DNA of 64,000 bases from Thermococcus henrietii. GTDB lineage: Archaea; Methanobacteriota_B; Thermococci; Thermococcales; Thermococcaceae. This document shows positions 35,428 through 43,675 of the stretch, piece after piece. A program made the position numbers and the translations under genes. The notes beneath the pieces were generated by a model. It saw only the letters and a list, made by a program, of their open reading frames with translations, was not told the origin of the DNA and did not search any database. The stretch covers positions 2,091,761-2,155,760 of the forward strand of contig NZ_LT900021.1 of assembly GCF_900198835.1 (NCBI RefSeq), in the 5' to 3' direction. How positions within the stretch are numbered: position 1 is the stretch's first letter; each line of letters opens with the position of its first letter.

Positions 35428-36555
35428 ATGCAGATTATAGGCTACGTTCTCATCATCATAGCCCTGTGCAGGTTCCTCGCAGAGCTCTTCGAGAGGCTCG
35501 GCTACCCGGGAATAGTGGGCGAGATAGCGGCCGGCCTGATACTGGGCTACGTTCTGAGCGGCGTTCCCTCCAACGAGATGAACCTCCTCGCAGAGTTCGG
35601 TATATTCTTCCTCATGATTTCGGCGGGGCTTGAGATAACGCCGGAGGAACTCCACATAGGCGGGAGAAAGGCCCTGCCGGTCTATGGGGTGACGTTTGGC
35701 ATCATGCTCCTAATCACCCTACCCTTCACGGATTACAGCATCGGAACCGGAAACGTGCTTGCCGCGGCAATCCTAGCGGTTGCTAGCGCGCCGATAGTGG
35801 TCAAGCTCAAGCGCTTCTTCGGCGACGACTACCTACACGTTGCCCTGTCCTACGCGATAATCAGTGAGGTCTCAATACTGATATTAGTGTACATCCTGGC
35901 GAACTTCAAGGGGGCAGAGAGCACCCCGAATCTCTTGACGACGATAGCGAAGCAGGTTCTCTTCATCGGTGGCGTGCTCTACATCAATTATAAAATCGGA
36001 ATCCAGCACAAGGTGTGGCTCATAAAACAGCTCAGAAAGCTGAAGAGCGACGAGGCCGTCTTCGGTATCTTCATGGTCTTCGCGGCGACCCTCGGATTCA
36101 TAAGTGAGGAAGTGGGAATGCACTTTACAATCGGCGGTTTCCTCGCAGGGTTGCTCCTCCACAGCGATTTGGTTGGTACAAAGCAGTACGAAAGGCTTGA
36201 AACGATTCTAAGCGGTGTAACCAGCGGAATCTTTGCACCCATATTCTTCGCCTGGCGTGGGATGAACTTTAGGGCGGAGATAACCCCCGTGGTGCTCTAC
36301 GGGTTCCTCGTGGTGTATTCCGTCCGCTTTCTGCTGACTGTAATCCTCGAGTGGGATGGGCGGCCAGTCAGTTCGCTCGCCAAGGCAACGGGACTCGTCA
36401 GCTTTGGAATTCTCGGCCTGCTCGTGGCGGACCTCGGAAACAGCTACGGCGTTTTAACTGGAACCCTCTACTCGATAACCGCATTCACCTCAGTCGCGGG
36501 GATATTCCTATCCGCCACGGTTGGAAGAATCCTCAGCGCGGTCCAGAAACCCTAA
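35428..36555 (+). CDS. Cation:proton antiporter (CPA2/NapA-KefB type)
   Basis: A 375-residue membrane protein with about eleven to twelve helices. GYPGIVGEIAAGLILGYVL opens the core in the manner of CPA2 antiporters, LAEFGIFFLMISAGLEI follows, and GMHFTIGGFLAGLLLHSD is the second conserved half. There is no C-terminal TrkA-N domain, so it is the short type. It would exchange Na+ or K+ for protons. The ATG at 35428 follows GCGAGGTGGG, with a TATA-like element (CTTATAT) about 55 bases upstream. It stands as a single gene, divergent from gcvH. Confidence 0.9.
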   Translation: MQIIGYVLIIIALCRFLAELFERLGYPGIVGEIAAGLILGYVLSGVPSNEMNLLAEFGIFFLMISAGLEITPEELHIGGRKALPVYGVTFGIMLLITLPFTDYSIGTGNVLAAAILAVASAPIVVKLKRFFGDDYLHVALSYAIISEVSILILVYILANFKGAESTPNLLTTIAKQVLFIGGVLYINYKIGIQHKVWLIKQLRKLKSDEAVFGIFMVFAATLGFISEEVGMHFTIGGFLAGLLLHSDLVGTKQYERLETILSGVTSGIFAPIFFAWRGMNFRAEITPVVLYGFLVVYSVRFLLTVILEWDGRPVSSLAKATGLVSFGILGLLVADLGNSYGVLTGTLYSITAFTSVAGIFLSATVGRILSAVQKP

Positions 36556-36627
36556 GGATTTTTGGGCAAGGTTTATAAGCTCGCCGCTAACCGGTGGAGT
36601 GATTGAAGAAGTTTTAAGGTGGTGAAA

Positions 36628-37101
36628 ATGAGCTGGACTACCCCGAAGAGGGCATTCATGGGCGCCGCCGCCGCAGAGGGCGGAACCAAGCTCAACGCCT
36701 TCGACAACGCACTCCTTAAGCTCGGCATCGGAAACGTCAACCTCGTCAAGCTCAGCAGCGTTATTCCGGCACACATCGAGTGGATGGAGAAGGTCCACGA
36801 CGTTCCGATTGGAATGCTCCTGCCGACTGTCTACGCACACATCGAGAGTGACGAGCCGGGTATGACCATCAGCGCGGCCCTTGGAGTCGGAATAAGCAAG
36901 AACAACGAGGGTGGACTCATCTACGAGTACGCGGGCTACTGCAGTGAGGAGGAGGCTAAGGAAATCGTCAGGAAGATGGTGGAGGAAGGCTTTGCAAACC
37001 GCGGTTGGGAGCTTGGGGAGTTCAAGGTGGCGAGCGCCGAGATAACAGTCAAGGATAAGCCCGCCGCGGCCATAGCGGTCGTCGTCATGTTCCCCTACTG
37101 A
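36628..37101 (+). CDS. Pyruvoyl-dependent arginine decarboxylase
   Basis: A 157-residue proenzyme of the PvlArgDC family. The self-cleavage site is in VKLSSVIPAHIEW near residues 45-46, where cleavage between the two serines makes the pyruvoyl group. GISKNNEGGLIYEYAGYC is another conserved stretch. The enzyme turns arginine into agmatine, the first step of archaeal polyamine synthesis; the aminopropyltransferase gene lies 560 bases on. The ATG at 36628 follows GGTGGTGA, and GTTTATAAGC at about 36570 is the TATA box. The stop overlaps the convergent gene by seven bases. Confidence 0.94.
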   Translation: MSWTTPKRAFMGAAAAEGGTKLNAFDNALLKLGIGNVNLVKLSSVIPAHIEWMEKVHDVPIGMLLPTVYAHIESDEPGMTISAALGVGISKNNEGGLIYEYAGYCSEEEAKEIVRKMVEEGFANRGWELGEFKVASAEITVKDKPAAAIAVVVMFPY

Positions 37102-37571
37102 ACCCTTCTCTTTTCAACGAGGGTGAACTCCCTCTCCCCTGTCCTTTCAAACACCATCTCGTATCGGACCTTTCCCTTGACAGCCCAGACCTCAACGATT
37201 GAATCCCCAGTCATCCAGAGAACGTCGAAGCCGAGCTTTCTCAGCGCCTCACCTAAGGGGCCTTCAAGCCTTACACCGGGAAGGAGAAGCCTCGGGACGC
37301 CCTTTCCTTGAAGGAAGCGCCATAGCGACACGAAGAGTGCCCTCGGACTGCCCTCGTCAGCGGGAAAGACGAAGAAGAGGACCCCATCGTCGAGGAAGCG
37401 CTCGAGGCGGTAGTCATCGAAGAAGGCAACGTTTAACTCAACGCTCAATTCCTCGCCACCGCTAATCTCTCCTACTAAGTGCGGGATTCCAGTCCGGGCT
37501 TCCTCACTGATTTCAGCCCAGAGTTCGGCAATCCTTTGCGCCAAAAGCCGTCTGAGCTCCGACTCAGCCAT
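37095..37571 (-). CDS. Conserved protein of unknown function
   Basis: A 158-residue protein starting MAESELRRLLAQRIAELWAEI. I do not recognise a family. It has alternating helices and strands (LFFVFPADEGSPRALFVSLWRFL, cited in part, and LLLPGVRLEGPLGEALRKLGFDVLW), reminiscent of a small alpha/beta regulator, but no motif is decisive. The start at 37571 is set because the longer upstream frame is antisense to the spermidine-synthase-like gene and its promoter. The gene sits between the two polyamine genes on the opposite strand. Confidence 0.7.
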   Translation of the reverse strand: MAESELRRLLAQRIAELWAEISEEARTGIPHLVGEISGGEELSVELNVAFFDDYRLERFLDDGVLFFVFPADEGSPRALFVSLWRFLQGKGVPRLLLPGVRLEGPLGEALRKLGFDVLWMTGDSIVEVWAVKGKVRYEMVFERTGEREFTLVEKRRVQ

Positions 37572-37664
37572 CGCTACCAACTCGCGGGAGGGCTTTAATA
37601 ACTTTGCCCCGTGAAAACCCATAGGTTTAAAACCCGAAGGGCGAGCTAAGCTCAGGTGAGGTTC

Positions 37665-38510
37665 ATGGGCTACAGCGAGGAGGAGAGGGCCTTTATCGAG
37701 TGGTATCCGAGGGGCTACGGCGTCGGTTTCAAGGTTAAGGAGAGACTCTTCGAGACGCAGACGAAATACCAGAGGCTCGAGCTCTACCAGACGGAGGGAT
37801 TCGGCAAACTGCTCGTCCTCGACGGGACTGTTCAGCTCGTTGAGATAGGCGAGGAGAGCTACCACGAGGTTCTCGTTCACCCGGTCATGCTCGCGCACCC
37901 GAACCCGAGGAGGGTGCTCATCATAGGCGGTGGCGACGGCGGGACGCTGAGGGAGGTGCTCAGGCACGAGAGCGTTGAGAAGGCCACGATGGTCGAGATT
38001 GACGAGACCGTCGTCGAGGTCTCGAGGATTTACCTCGGCATAGACAGGGGCGCCTTCGACGACCCGAGGGCCGAGCTGATAATCGGCGACGGCGTGGAGT
38101 ATCTGAGGAATATCAAAGAGAGCTTCGACGTCATAATCGTCGATTCAACCGACCCCGTCGGCCCGGCGAAGCTCCTCTTCTCCGAGGAGTTCTACCGCTC
38201 GGCCTACGAGAGGCTCAACGAGAAGGGCCTCTACATCACCCAGGCAGGGAGCGTCTACCTCTTCACCAACGAGCTCATAGACGCTTACAAAGCGATGAAG
38301 AAGGTCTTCGACAGGGTTTACTACTTCAGCTTCCCGGTGATAGGCTACGCGTCCCCCTGGAGCTTCCTCGTGGGGGTTAAGGGAGACGTGGACTTCAGGA
38401 AGGTGGACGTGAGCAGGGCCCCGGAGAAGCTCTACTACTACGACCCCGAGAGGCACGAGACGCTATTCCAGATGCCACGCTACGTCAGGGAACTCCTTGA
38501 GAAGGAGTGA
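37665..38510 (+). CDS. speE: Aminopropyltransferase (spermidine synthase family)
   Basis: A 281-residue enzyme. The decarboxylated-SAM site [17 protein letters not shown] is near 87, then [12 protein letters not shown], and the catalytic Asp is in [13 protein letters not shown] near 161. In Thermococcus the related enzyme prefers agmatine and makes aminopropylagmatine, which is later hydrolysed to spermidine; that preference is known for close relatives and is assumed here. The ATG at 37665 follows AGGTGAGG. The 3' end touches the start of the next membrane-protein gene, suggesting one operon. Confidence 0.94.
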   Translation: MGYSEEERAFIEWYPRGYGVGFKVKERLFETQTKYQRLELYQTEGFGKLLVLDGTVQLVEIGEESYHEVLVHPVMLAHPNPRRVLIIGGGDGGTLREVLRHESVEKATMVEIDETVVEVSRIYLGIDRGAFDDPRAELIIGDGVEYLRNIKESFDVIIVDSTDPVGPAKLLFSEEFYRSAYERLNEKGLYITQAGSVYLFTNELIDAYKAMKKVFDRVYYFSFPVIGYASPWSFLVGVKGDVDFRKVDVSRAPEKLYYYDPERHETLFQMPRYVRELLEKE

Positions 38511-38515
38511 AGGGT

Positions 38516-39391
38516 GTGAACTGGAAAAAACTGGCAACGCTGTTGCTCACAGTCGTTATAACCGCCTACCTGCTCCACAAGGTCCAGGCCGAAGCCTCCA
38601 GGGTTAGCCTTAGCCTCTCAACCCTTCTCTCTCCATACTTTCTCCTGGCGGTTCTCATGGGTCTAACCGGTTACCTCCTCTACACGCTCCTCTGGTACGT
38701 CTACGTCCACCACGCCTCGGGGGTTTCGTTCAGGAGAACCCTCTTGGCGACGCTCTCAGGAACGTACCTCGGCTTCTCGCTCAACAACGCGGTTGGAGTT
38801 CTCGTGAAGGTCAAGCTCCTGGGCACCGATTACTGGTACACGATGGGCGTCGGCCTGCTTGCGATAGCAACCGAGTTCCTGTCGGGTCTGCTCCTGGTTG
38901 CCCTCATCGGAAGGAACCCCGTGGCCCTCGTTCTGGCCGTTGCGCTTATGGTGGCCATGGTCTTCGATGCCGTGACGTACTACACGCTCGCCCCGATATT
39001 CAAGCTCCTCCGGGCTGGAGAAACATTGGACAAGATGTTTTCGGGCTGGCACAGGGTAAGGGGCGACACACGGACGGTGCTGTTGGCCATCGGAGCAGGG
39101 ATGGCTCTTTCTCTCAACAACGCGGCCACCCTTTATCTCGTCGGACGGGCAATGGGACTGACGTTCCCGTATCTAAAGGCAGTTGAGGCGATACTCTACT
39201 CAAACTTCCTGGGCGGAATCCTTGGGACCCCCGGCGGTGTGGGTGCCAACGAACTCGGCGTCACGATGGCGATAGGCGACAATCCAGACGGAATCGTAAC
39301 GGCCTTCCTCTACAAGTTCATAACACAGTACGCCTACGCAATCATCGGCGCGGTCGCTTTCTACCGGGTCGTTTCAAAGGAGCTGGAGTGA
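38516..39391 (+). CDS. Flippase-like membrane protein (LPG synthase TM / UPF0104 type)
   Basis: A 291-residue membrane protein with about eight helices, related to the transmembrane part of lysylphosphatidylglycerol synthase (TIGR00374-type flippase-like domain). LNNAVGVLVKVKLLG and the late GGILGTPGGVGANELGVT, with the conserved PGGVG...E, are the family signatures. It lacks the aminoacyl-transferase half, so lipid or polyprenol flipping is more likely. Two GTG starts are possible, 38507 (overlapping the speE stop) and 38516; the second has better spacing from AAGGAG. Confidence 0.85.
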   Translation: MNWKKLATLLLTVVITAYLLHKVQAEASRVSLSLSTLLSPYFLLAVLMGLTGYLLYTLLWYVYVHHASGVSFRRTLLATLSGTYLGFSLNNAVGVLVKVKLLGTDYWYTMGVGLLAIATEFLSGLLLVALIGRNPVALVLAVALMVAMVFDAVTYYTLAPIFKLLRAGETLDKMFSGWHRVRGDTRTVLLAIGAGMALSLNNAATLYLVGRAMGLTFPYLKAVEAILYSNFLGGILGTPGGVGANELGVTMAIGDNPDGIVTAFLYKFITQYAYAIIGAVAFYRVVSKELE

Positions 39392-39433
39392 AAACCTAAT
39401 TAACCATAACCTCGAGCTTAAACCGGTGGTACC

Positions 39434-40165
39434 ATGAGACTCGAGGAACTCACGTGGCCAGAGTTTGAGAGTGTTAAGAAGAAGGTAAAGGCCGTTATAC
39501 TCCCCATCGGAAGCGTCGAAGCCCACGGGAGGCACCTACCCCTCGGCACTGACGTCTTCGCGCCGGTGGAGATAGCGAATCGCGTTGATGAGAAGCTGAA
39601 GGAGAAAGGGATTGATATTCTCGTGGCCCCTCCGGTGTGGTACGGGCATACATTCGTTCTCAACGTCTACCCCGGGACGATAAACGTCTCAGCCGATGCG
39701 CTGAAGGCCTACGTGGCCGAAATCCTGCGCGAGTTCGCAAGGGAAGGCTTTAGAAGGCTCGTTCTCCTCAACGGGCACGGCGGAAACCACTCCCCGCTGG
39801 TTCTGGCATCGGAGGAAGTTGCGGAGGAGTTCGACGTCGAAATATGGCTGATAAACTGGTGGCTCGATTTCAGGGAGGAAATCCTTGAGGTCTGCTCAAG
39901 CCAGGGGCACGCAGGTGAGGACGAGACGTCGGTAATCCTCGCGATAAGACCCGAACTCGTGAAGATGGAAGAGGCCAGAGGAGAGAGGAGAACGAGGAAA
40001 GTCCGGGTCATAAGGAGGGACATCGGTTTCGAGCTCTTTCCGGATGGTGTCAACGACGACCCAAGGAAAGCGAGCGCTGAAAAGGGTGAGGTGATACTCG
40101 AAAGGGTCAGCGAGAGGATAGCCGAACTCCTGGTGGAAGCGGATGAGGAAGGAAATGGTTCTTGA
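39434..40165 (+). CDS. Creatininase family protein
   Basis: A 243-residue metal-dependent amidohydrolase of the creatininase family. Metal ligands are visible in GSVEAHGRHLPLGTD near residue 27-41 and in LNGHGGNHSP near 113, followed by GHAGEDETS with another His and Glu. In archaea, family members open formamidopyrimidine rings in riboflavin and F420 synthesis (ArfB), so that is one candidate; the substrate cannot be decided here. The ATG follows GGTGGTACC. It overlaps the next gene by 23 bases. Confidence 0.88.
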   Translation: MRLEELTWPEFESVKKKVKAVILPIGSVEAHGRHLPLGTDVFAPVEIANRVDEKLKEKGIDILVAPPVWYGHTFVLNVYPGTINVSADALKAYVAEILREFAREGFRRLVLLNGHGGNHSPLVLASEEVAEEFDVEIWLINWWLDFREEILEVCSSQGHAGEDETSVILAIRPELVKMEEARGERRTRKVRVIRRDIGFELFPDGVNDDPRKASAEKGEVILERVSERIAELLVEADEEGNGS

Positions 40166-40823
40166 GGAGATTGACAGGCGGATAAAGCGCCTTCAGGCAG
40201 AGATAGAGATAGCCGAGACAGGATTAAAGAGAATTGAGGAGCTTGGCGCCAGGGCAAAGGGGCCGGAGGTGAAGGACTACTCCCCCTATTACCTCGCGGG
40301 AATGCTCCTCTGGTTCGCAATAGGCCTCGTTCTCCTCGTGGTCATCTCAAGGAGGGCCCCCTCAGGTGTTAAGATACCCACCGGGCTCTACGCGCTGATG
40401 ATTATCGCCTTCAGCGTGCCCCTTGCCTACTACCTCCTGACGAGGGAGCGGAAGGAGGAGCCCGGAAAAGACCTTCTCGAAAGGGAGAGGATGGCAAGGC
40501 TCGTTCTCAAGGCCTTCTACGAGCCCCTGAGAAGGGCCGTGGAGATGGACGACAGGAAGGCCCTCGAGACCCTTGCGGATGAGCTCCTGAGGAATCCAGC
40601 ACTCGCGAGCGCAATCGAGAGGCTCGGTGAGGGCGACCCGAAGGTCATCGCCTACGCCCTGCTCCTCTACGCGAACTTCAGGGATGGCCTTGAGAACGAG
40701 GTTGCGGAAACTGCGGAAAGGGTTCACAACAAGCCCGTAAAGGCCCTCCTTCAGTCCCTGTTTGAGCCGAAAGGTTATAACGGTGAAGGGAGCTCGATAG
40801 AGGGGGAAGACCATGAGGTTTGA
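40143..40823 (+). CDS. Membrane protein of unknown function with N-terminal coiled coil
   Basis: A 226-residue protein with a charged coiled-coil start (about 5-40), two hydrophobic helices (about 52-70 and 80-96) joined by a short loop, and a helical soluble C-terminal part of about 120 residues. I do not recognise a family. Start at 40143 overlaps the creatininase-family gene; an ATG four codons on (40155), behind GGAAGG, is the alternative. It overlaps the next gene by 11 bases, so the three are probably one operon. Confidence 0.72.
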   Translation: MRKEMVLEEIDRRIKRLQAEIEIAETGLKRIEELGARAKGPEVKDYSPYYLAGMLLWFAIGLVLLVVISRRAPSGVKIPTGLYALMIIAFSVPLAYYLLTRERKEEPGKDLLERERMARLVLKAFYEPLRRAVEMDDRKALETLADELLRNPALASAIERLGEGDPKVIAYALLLYANFRDGLENEVAETAERVHNKPVKALLQSLFEPKGYNGEGSSIEGEDHEV

Positions 40824-41625
40824 AGTTCTCACCAAGGACGATATGAACGCCCTCTCGCGCGAGCTCAGCAGGGCGGGAATAATGAACAGGACGAAGGAAG
40901 AAACCAGGGCCGAGATTGAGCACTACGTTGTAATCCGGGGCACCTACGCCGAGCTCGTCGAGGTGGCCTCAGAGGTTCCGGCCATAGGTGAGGAGCTTGA
41001 GGCCGTCAAGCTGGCCTACGACGAACTTCTCGAAAACTGGGAGCCCAGCGAGGTTAAGGAGCTCGGAACCCTCTTTGAAGAGCCCGACTTGCCAAAGCTC
41101 TCGGTTGTGAGCGCACTGATTGAATCCGGGGCGATAGAGGAAACTGACGAGAGCTTCCTGCTGAAGGAAAGAGTTCCCCTTGACGCGCTGAGCCTTGAGC
41201 TGCGCTTCCCGATTGAGGAAATCGGCGACGAGCTTGAGGAACTTGAGGAAAGGTTAAGGGCAACACTCGTAACCGAATACACCCTTGAGAAGCGCTACTA
41301 CGTTGAGGTTTTGGAGGTCGAGAGGGAGCTGATAGAGACGGCCCTTGAGGTGGCGGAGGACTACGCGACCGAGGAGAGCTACGTCGAGGCGATGTTCGAC
41401 GGAATAGCCCGCTCCGTTTTGGCGGAGAGAATCCTTGAGCTGGCCGAAAAGTATCGGAGGAAGAACGAGCTCATCGAGGCAGTCATGGAGCTCGAACCGA
41501 TAACCGTCGAGGGCAGGAACGAGAGGATAAACATCTACTACGACGAGGACGCGATAGAGGACTTCTTGAAGGTTCTTCAAACGCTCGGCTACCTCAAGGT
41601 CAAGGGCAATAGGATATGGATTTAG
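40813..41625 (+). CDS. Acidic protein of unknown function
   Basis: A 270-residue, strongly acidic and mostly helical protein, starting MRFEVLTKDDMNALSREL. I do not recognise a family. Glu-rich helical repeats occur around residues 130-155 and 165-215, and the C-terminus (FLKVLQTLGYLKVKGNRIWI) resembles the end of a winged-helix domain. It is the last gene of the creatininase-led operon, overlapping the previous gene. The acidity and the wing-like tail could fit a protein-protein or DNA-mimic role, which is only a suggestion. Confidence 0.72.
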   Translation: MRFEVLTKDDMNALSRELSRAGIMNRTKEETRAEIEHYVVIRGTYAELVEVASEVPAIGEELEAVKLAYDELLENWEPSEVKELGTLFEEPDLPKLSVVSALIESGAIEETDESFLLKERVPLDALSLELRFPIEEIGDELEELEERLRATLVTEYTLEKRYYVEVLEVERELIETALEVAEDYATEESYVEAMFDGIARSVLAERILELAEKYRRKNELIEAVMELEPITVEGRNERINIYYDEDAIEDFLKVLQTLGYLKVKGNRIWI

Positions 41626-41671
41626 CAAAGTTTAAAAGCCCGAACCAAAACTCCGCTCGGGGGTGGAGGAG

Positions 41672-41815
41672 ATGGCGGTGTTGAAGGCCATCAAGATTAA
41701 GGACAGGGACGGGGAGATAGTCTTCCGCTGTCCGAGGTGCGGAATGGTCTTCCGCGATGCCAAGGCCTTCACGAGGCACGTGAACAGGGCTCACGGCCAT
41801 CTCTTCCGCAGGTGA
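41672..41815 (+). CDS. Tiny C2H2 zinc-finger protein
   Basis: A 47-residue protein starting [15 protein letters not shown]. It contains one classical C2H2 finger: CPRC, twelve residues, then H-x4-H (RHVNRAH), with hydrophobic Phe positions kept between them. It ends basic (HLFRR). The ATG has GGTGGAGGAG just upstream and a TTTAAAAG TATA box about 40 bases before it, so it looks like a real gene despite its length. Such small finger proteins are common in Thermococcales; nucleic-acid binding is likely, the target unknown. Confidence 0.8.
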   Translation: MAVLKAIKIKDRDGEIVFRCPRCGMVFRDAKAFTRHVNRAHGHLFRR

Positions 41816-41832
41816 TTTCCTTCTTTTCTTGC

Positions 41833-41886
41833 GGGATGAAGAAACAGCCAGGACCCTGAAAAGTGATGAGCGGAGGGCTTAGCCGA
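41833..41886 (+). ncRNA. Probable C/D box sRNA
   Basis: Between two genes, boxes follow the archaeal C/D pattern: C-like GGGATGA (41833-41839), 16-base guide, D' CTGA (41856-41859), spacer of three A, exact C' GTGATGA (41863-41869), 13-base guide, D-like CCGA (41883-41886). Such RNAs direct 2'-O-methylation of rRNA or tRNA opposite the fifth base before D or D'. The C and D boxes each differ by one base from consensus, and targets were not searched. The D end lies very near the stop of the gene at 41890. Confidence 0.5.
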
Positions 41887-41889
41887 CCG

Positions 41890-42906
41890 CTACTCGCGCA
41901 TGACGATTTCCTTCGTGAGGCGGACTATGAAGGTTTTCCCGACCTTTTCCCTCTCGACGAGCTGTTTCTTCTCGAGCTCCTGAATGATTCTGCTTATCGT
42001 CGGCCTTGAGTAACCCGTCAGTTCTGGCAGTTCCTCCTGCTTTACTGTTCCGCCCTTGTCGAGGATTGCCTTAACGACTATGCGCTCCTTCTCGGTCAAA
42101 ACCTCGATTGGAACCTTGTTGGCGGACCACTTCTTCTTGGCGTAGTAGAGTGAAGCCGGAATCGCGACCGCGAGGGTGAGGATTACCGCACCGATGACGA
42201 GGGTCCAGTTGGTTCTCGCGGGCGGTGTCGTCGGAGTAATCGTTATCTTCAGGTTCTCCTTGACCCAGTAGGTTTGGTACCCGAGGTGCTGTAGCTCGGT
42301 TTCGACGTTCTTTGACATGCCCGCGCCGATGAGGACCACGAGGTTGGGGTGGAGCTGCTTAAGGGCCGTGATGACGGACTGGGAAAGGTTGTCCGGGTTG
42401 GTGAGGAGGAGAGGGTTGTTGTAGTTCATCGCCCATCTGGCCGCGGCGAGAGCAGAGCCGTAGTCGCTTGCACTCGCGAGGATTACAGTCTTGGCGCCAT
42501 TTGGGTAGAACTCCTCCGCGAGCTTAACGGCCGTGTCAACCCTTGTGGCGCCGCCTATTCTCGTGACTTGGAACCCCAGGTTGATGAGCTGCTCTTGAAC
42601 GGTTTGACTTATGGCCTTGTAGTCACCTATGACGAGTACCTTGTACCAGCCGAACTGTTCATAGCTCTGGAGCTGGGCAAGGGTCGTTGAATCAAGCTTT
42701 TGGGGATTCACGGGGAGTATAGGGACTCCGAGCAGCTTTGAATATGGAAGCGCAACTATGTAATCTATCAGGTTATCGTTTCGGACGATTATAAGGTCAT
42801 ACGGTGGGGTTTCGCCCGTGGACTGAGCGAGAACTGGACGGGTGAGCGGGAGGAGAAACACAAAAACCAGCACGATTACCGCGAAAACCCGAACGTACCT
42901 TCCCAT
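41890..42906 (-). CDS. Membrane-anchored HTH protein with extracellular cell-wall-binding-2-like domain
   Basis: A 338-residue protein in four parts: a signal peptide (about 1-27), an external domain (about 35-215) with the strand-helix repeats and GGATRVDTAVKLAEE motif of cell wall binding repeat 2 proteins, one membrane helix (about 235-255), and a cytoplasmic winged helix (about 270-338) with KAILDKGGTVKQEELPELTGYSRPTI (cited in part: TGYSRPTISRII). The arrangement suggests a one-component regulator that senses something outside the cell. Target genes are unknown; no neighbouring operon is clearly linked. GGTGGTGAAATG-type site at the start supports 42906. Confidence 0.85.
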   Translation of the reverse strand: MGRYVRVFAVIVLVFVFLLPLTRPVLAQSTGETPPYDLIIVRNDNLIDYIVALPYSKLLGVPILPVNPQKLDSTTLAQLQSYEQFGWYKVLVIGDYKAISQTVQEQLINLGFQVTRIGGATRVDTAVKLAEEFYPNGAKTVILASASDYGSALAAARWAMNYNNPLLLTNPDNLSQSVITALKQLHPNLVVLIGAGMSKNVETELQHLGYQTYWVKENLKITITPTTPPARTNWTLVIGAVILTLAVAIPASLYYAKKKWSANKVPIEVLTEKERIVVKAILDKGGTVKQEELPELTGYSRPTISRIIQELEKKQLVEREKVGKTFIVRLTKEIVMRE

Positions 42907-42951
42907 TTCACCACCTGAAAAGGAGATAAAGGGAGGCTCTTAAAAGGTTTT

Positions 42952-43626
42952 TCAAAGCTCAAGCTCCTCGCCGGGCTTGAGGATAACGACCTCGGCCTTG
43001 TCTCCAACGAGCCTCTTGAACTCCTCGGGGTCGGCCGAAATCGGGGGCCAGGTGTTGTAGTGCATCGGAACGACCTTCTTGGGCTTGAGCAGTTCGACGG
43101 CCTTTGCCGCTTCCCTCGGGCCCATCGTGAAGTGTCCGCCTATCGGGAGCAGGGCAACGTCAATCGGGCCGTAGAGCTCGCTGAACAGGCCCATGTCGAG
43201 GAAGACGAAGGTGTCGCCGGCGTGGTAAATCGTCTTTCCATCGAGCTTGACTATGTAACCGCAGGGGTTGCCGATGCTGTGAACGCCGTCGCTGCTGGAG
43301 TGCCAGGCCGGAACCTGGACGATTCCGACGCCGTCAACCTCGGTGGGGCCGTAGTTCATGCCGATGACCTCAACTCCCTCGGCCTTCTGAGCGATGTAGT
43401 TCGCAACGTCGAACATGGCGACTATCTTTGCACCGGTCCTCTTGGCTATCTCGACCGCGTCTCCAACGTGGTCACCGTGGGCGTGGGTAACGAGTATTAG
43501 GTCGGCCTCAACCTCCTCCGGCTTCACCGCAGCCTGCGGGTTGTCACTGAGGAACGGGTCTATCAGGATTTTCTTGCTCCCTTCAATCAGAAAAGCCGCG
43601 TGTCCAAGGAACTTCACCTTCACCAT
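42952..43626 (-). CDS. UPF0173 metal-dependent hydrolase (MBL fold)
   Basis: A 224-residue metallo-beta-lactamase-fold protein of the UPF0173 family. VTHAHGDHVGDA near 47 is the HxHxDH metal motif, VQVPAWHSSSDG supplies another His, HAGDTFVFLDMG the bridging Asp, and PMHYNTWPP the last His. The substrate is unknown; the fold is related to RNase Z and lactonases. The ATG ending at 43626 is chosen with GAGGTGATGG upstream; two earlier in-frame Met codons lie within or before that site. Confidence 0.9.
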   Translation of the reverse strand: MVKVKFLGHAAFLIEGSKKILIDPFLSDNPQAAVKPEEVEADLILVTHAHGDHVGDAVEIAKRTGAKIVAMFDVANYIAQKAEGVEVIGMNYGPTEVDGVGIVQVPAWHSSSDGVHSIGNPCGYIVKLDGKTIYHAGDTFVFLDMGLFSELYGPIDVALLPIGGHFTMGPREAAKAVELLKPKKVVPMHYNTWPPISADPEEFKRLVGDKAEVVILKPGEELEL

Positions 43627-43675
43627 GACCATCACCTCGAAGATAAAATAACCAAAGCACACTTAAATGTTTCGA

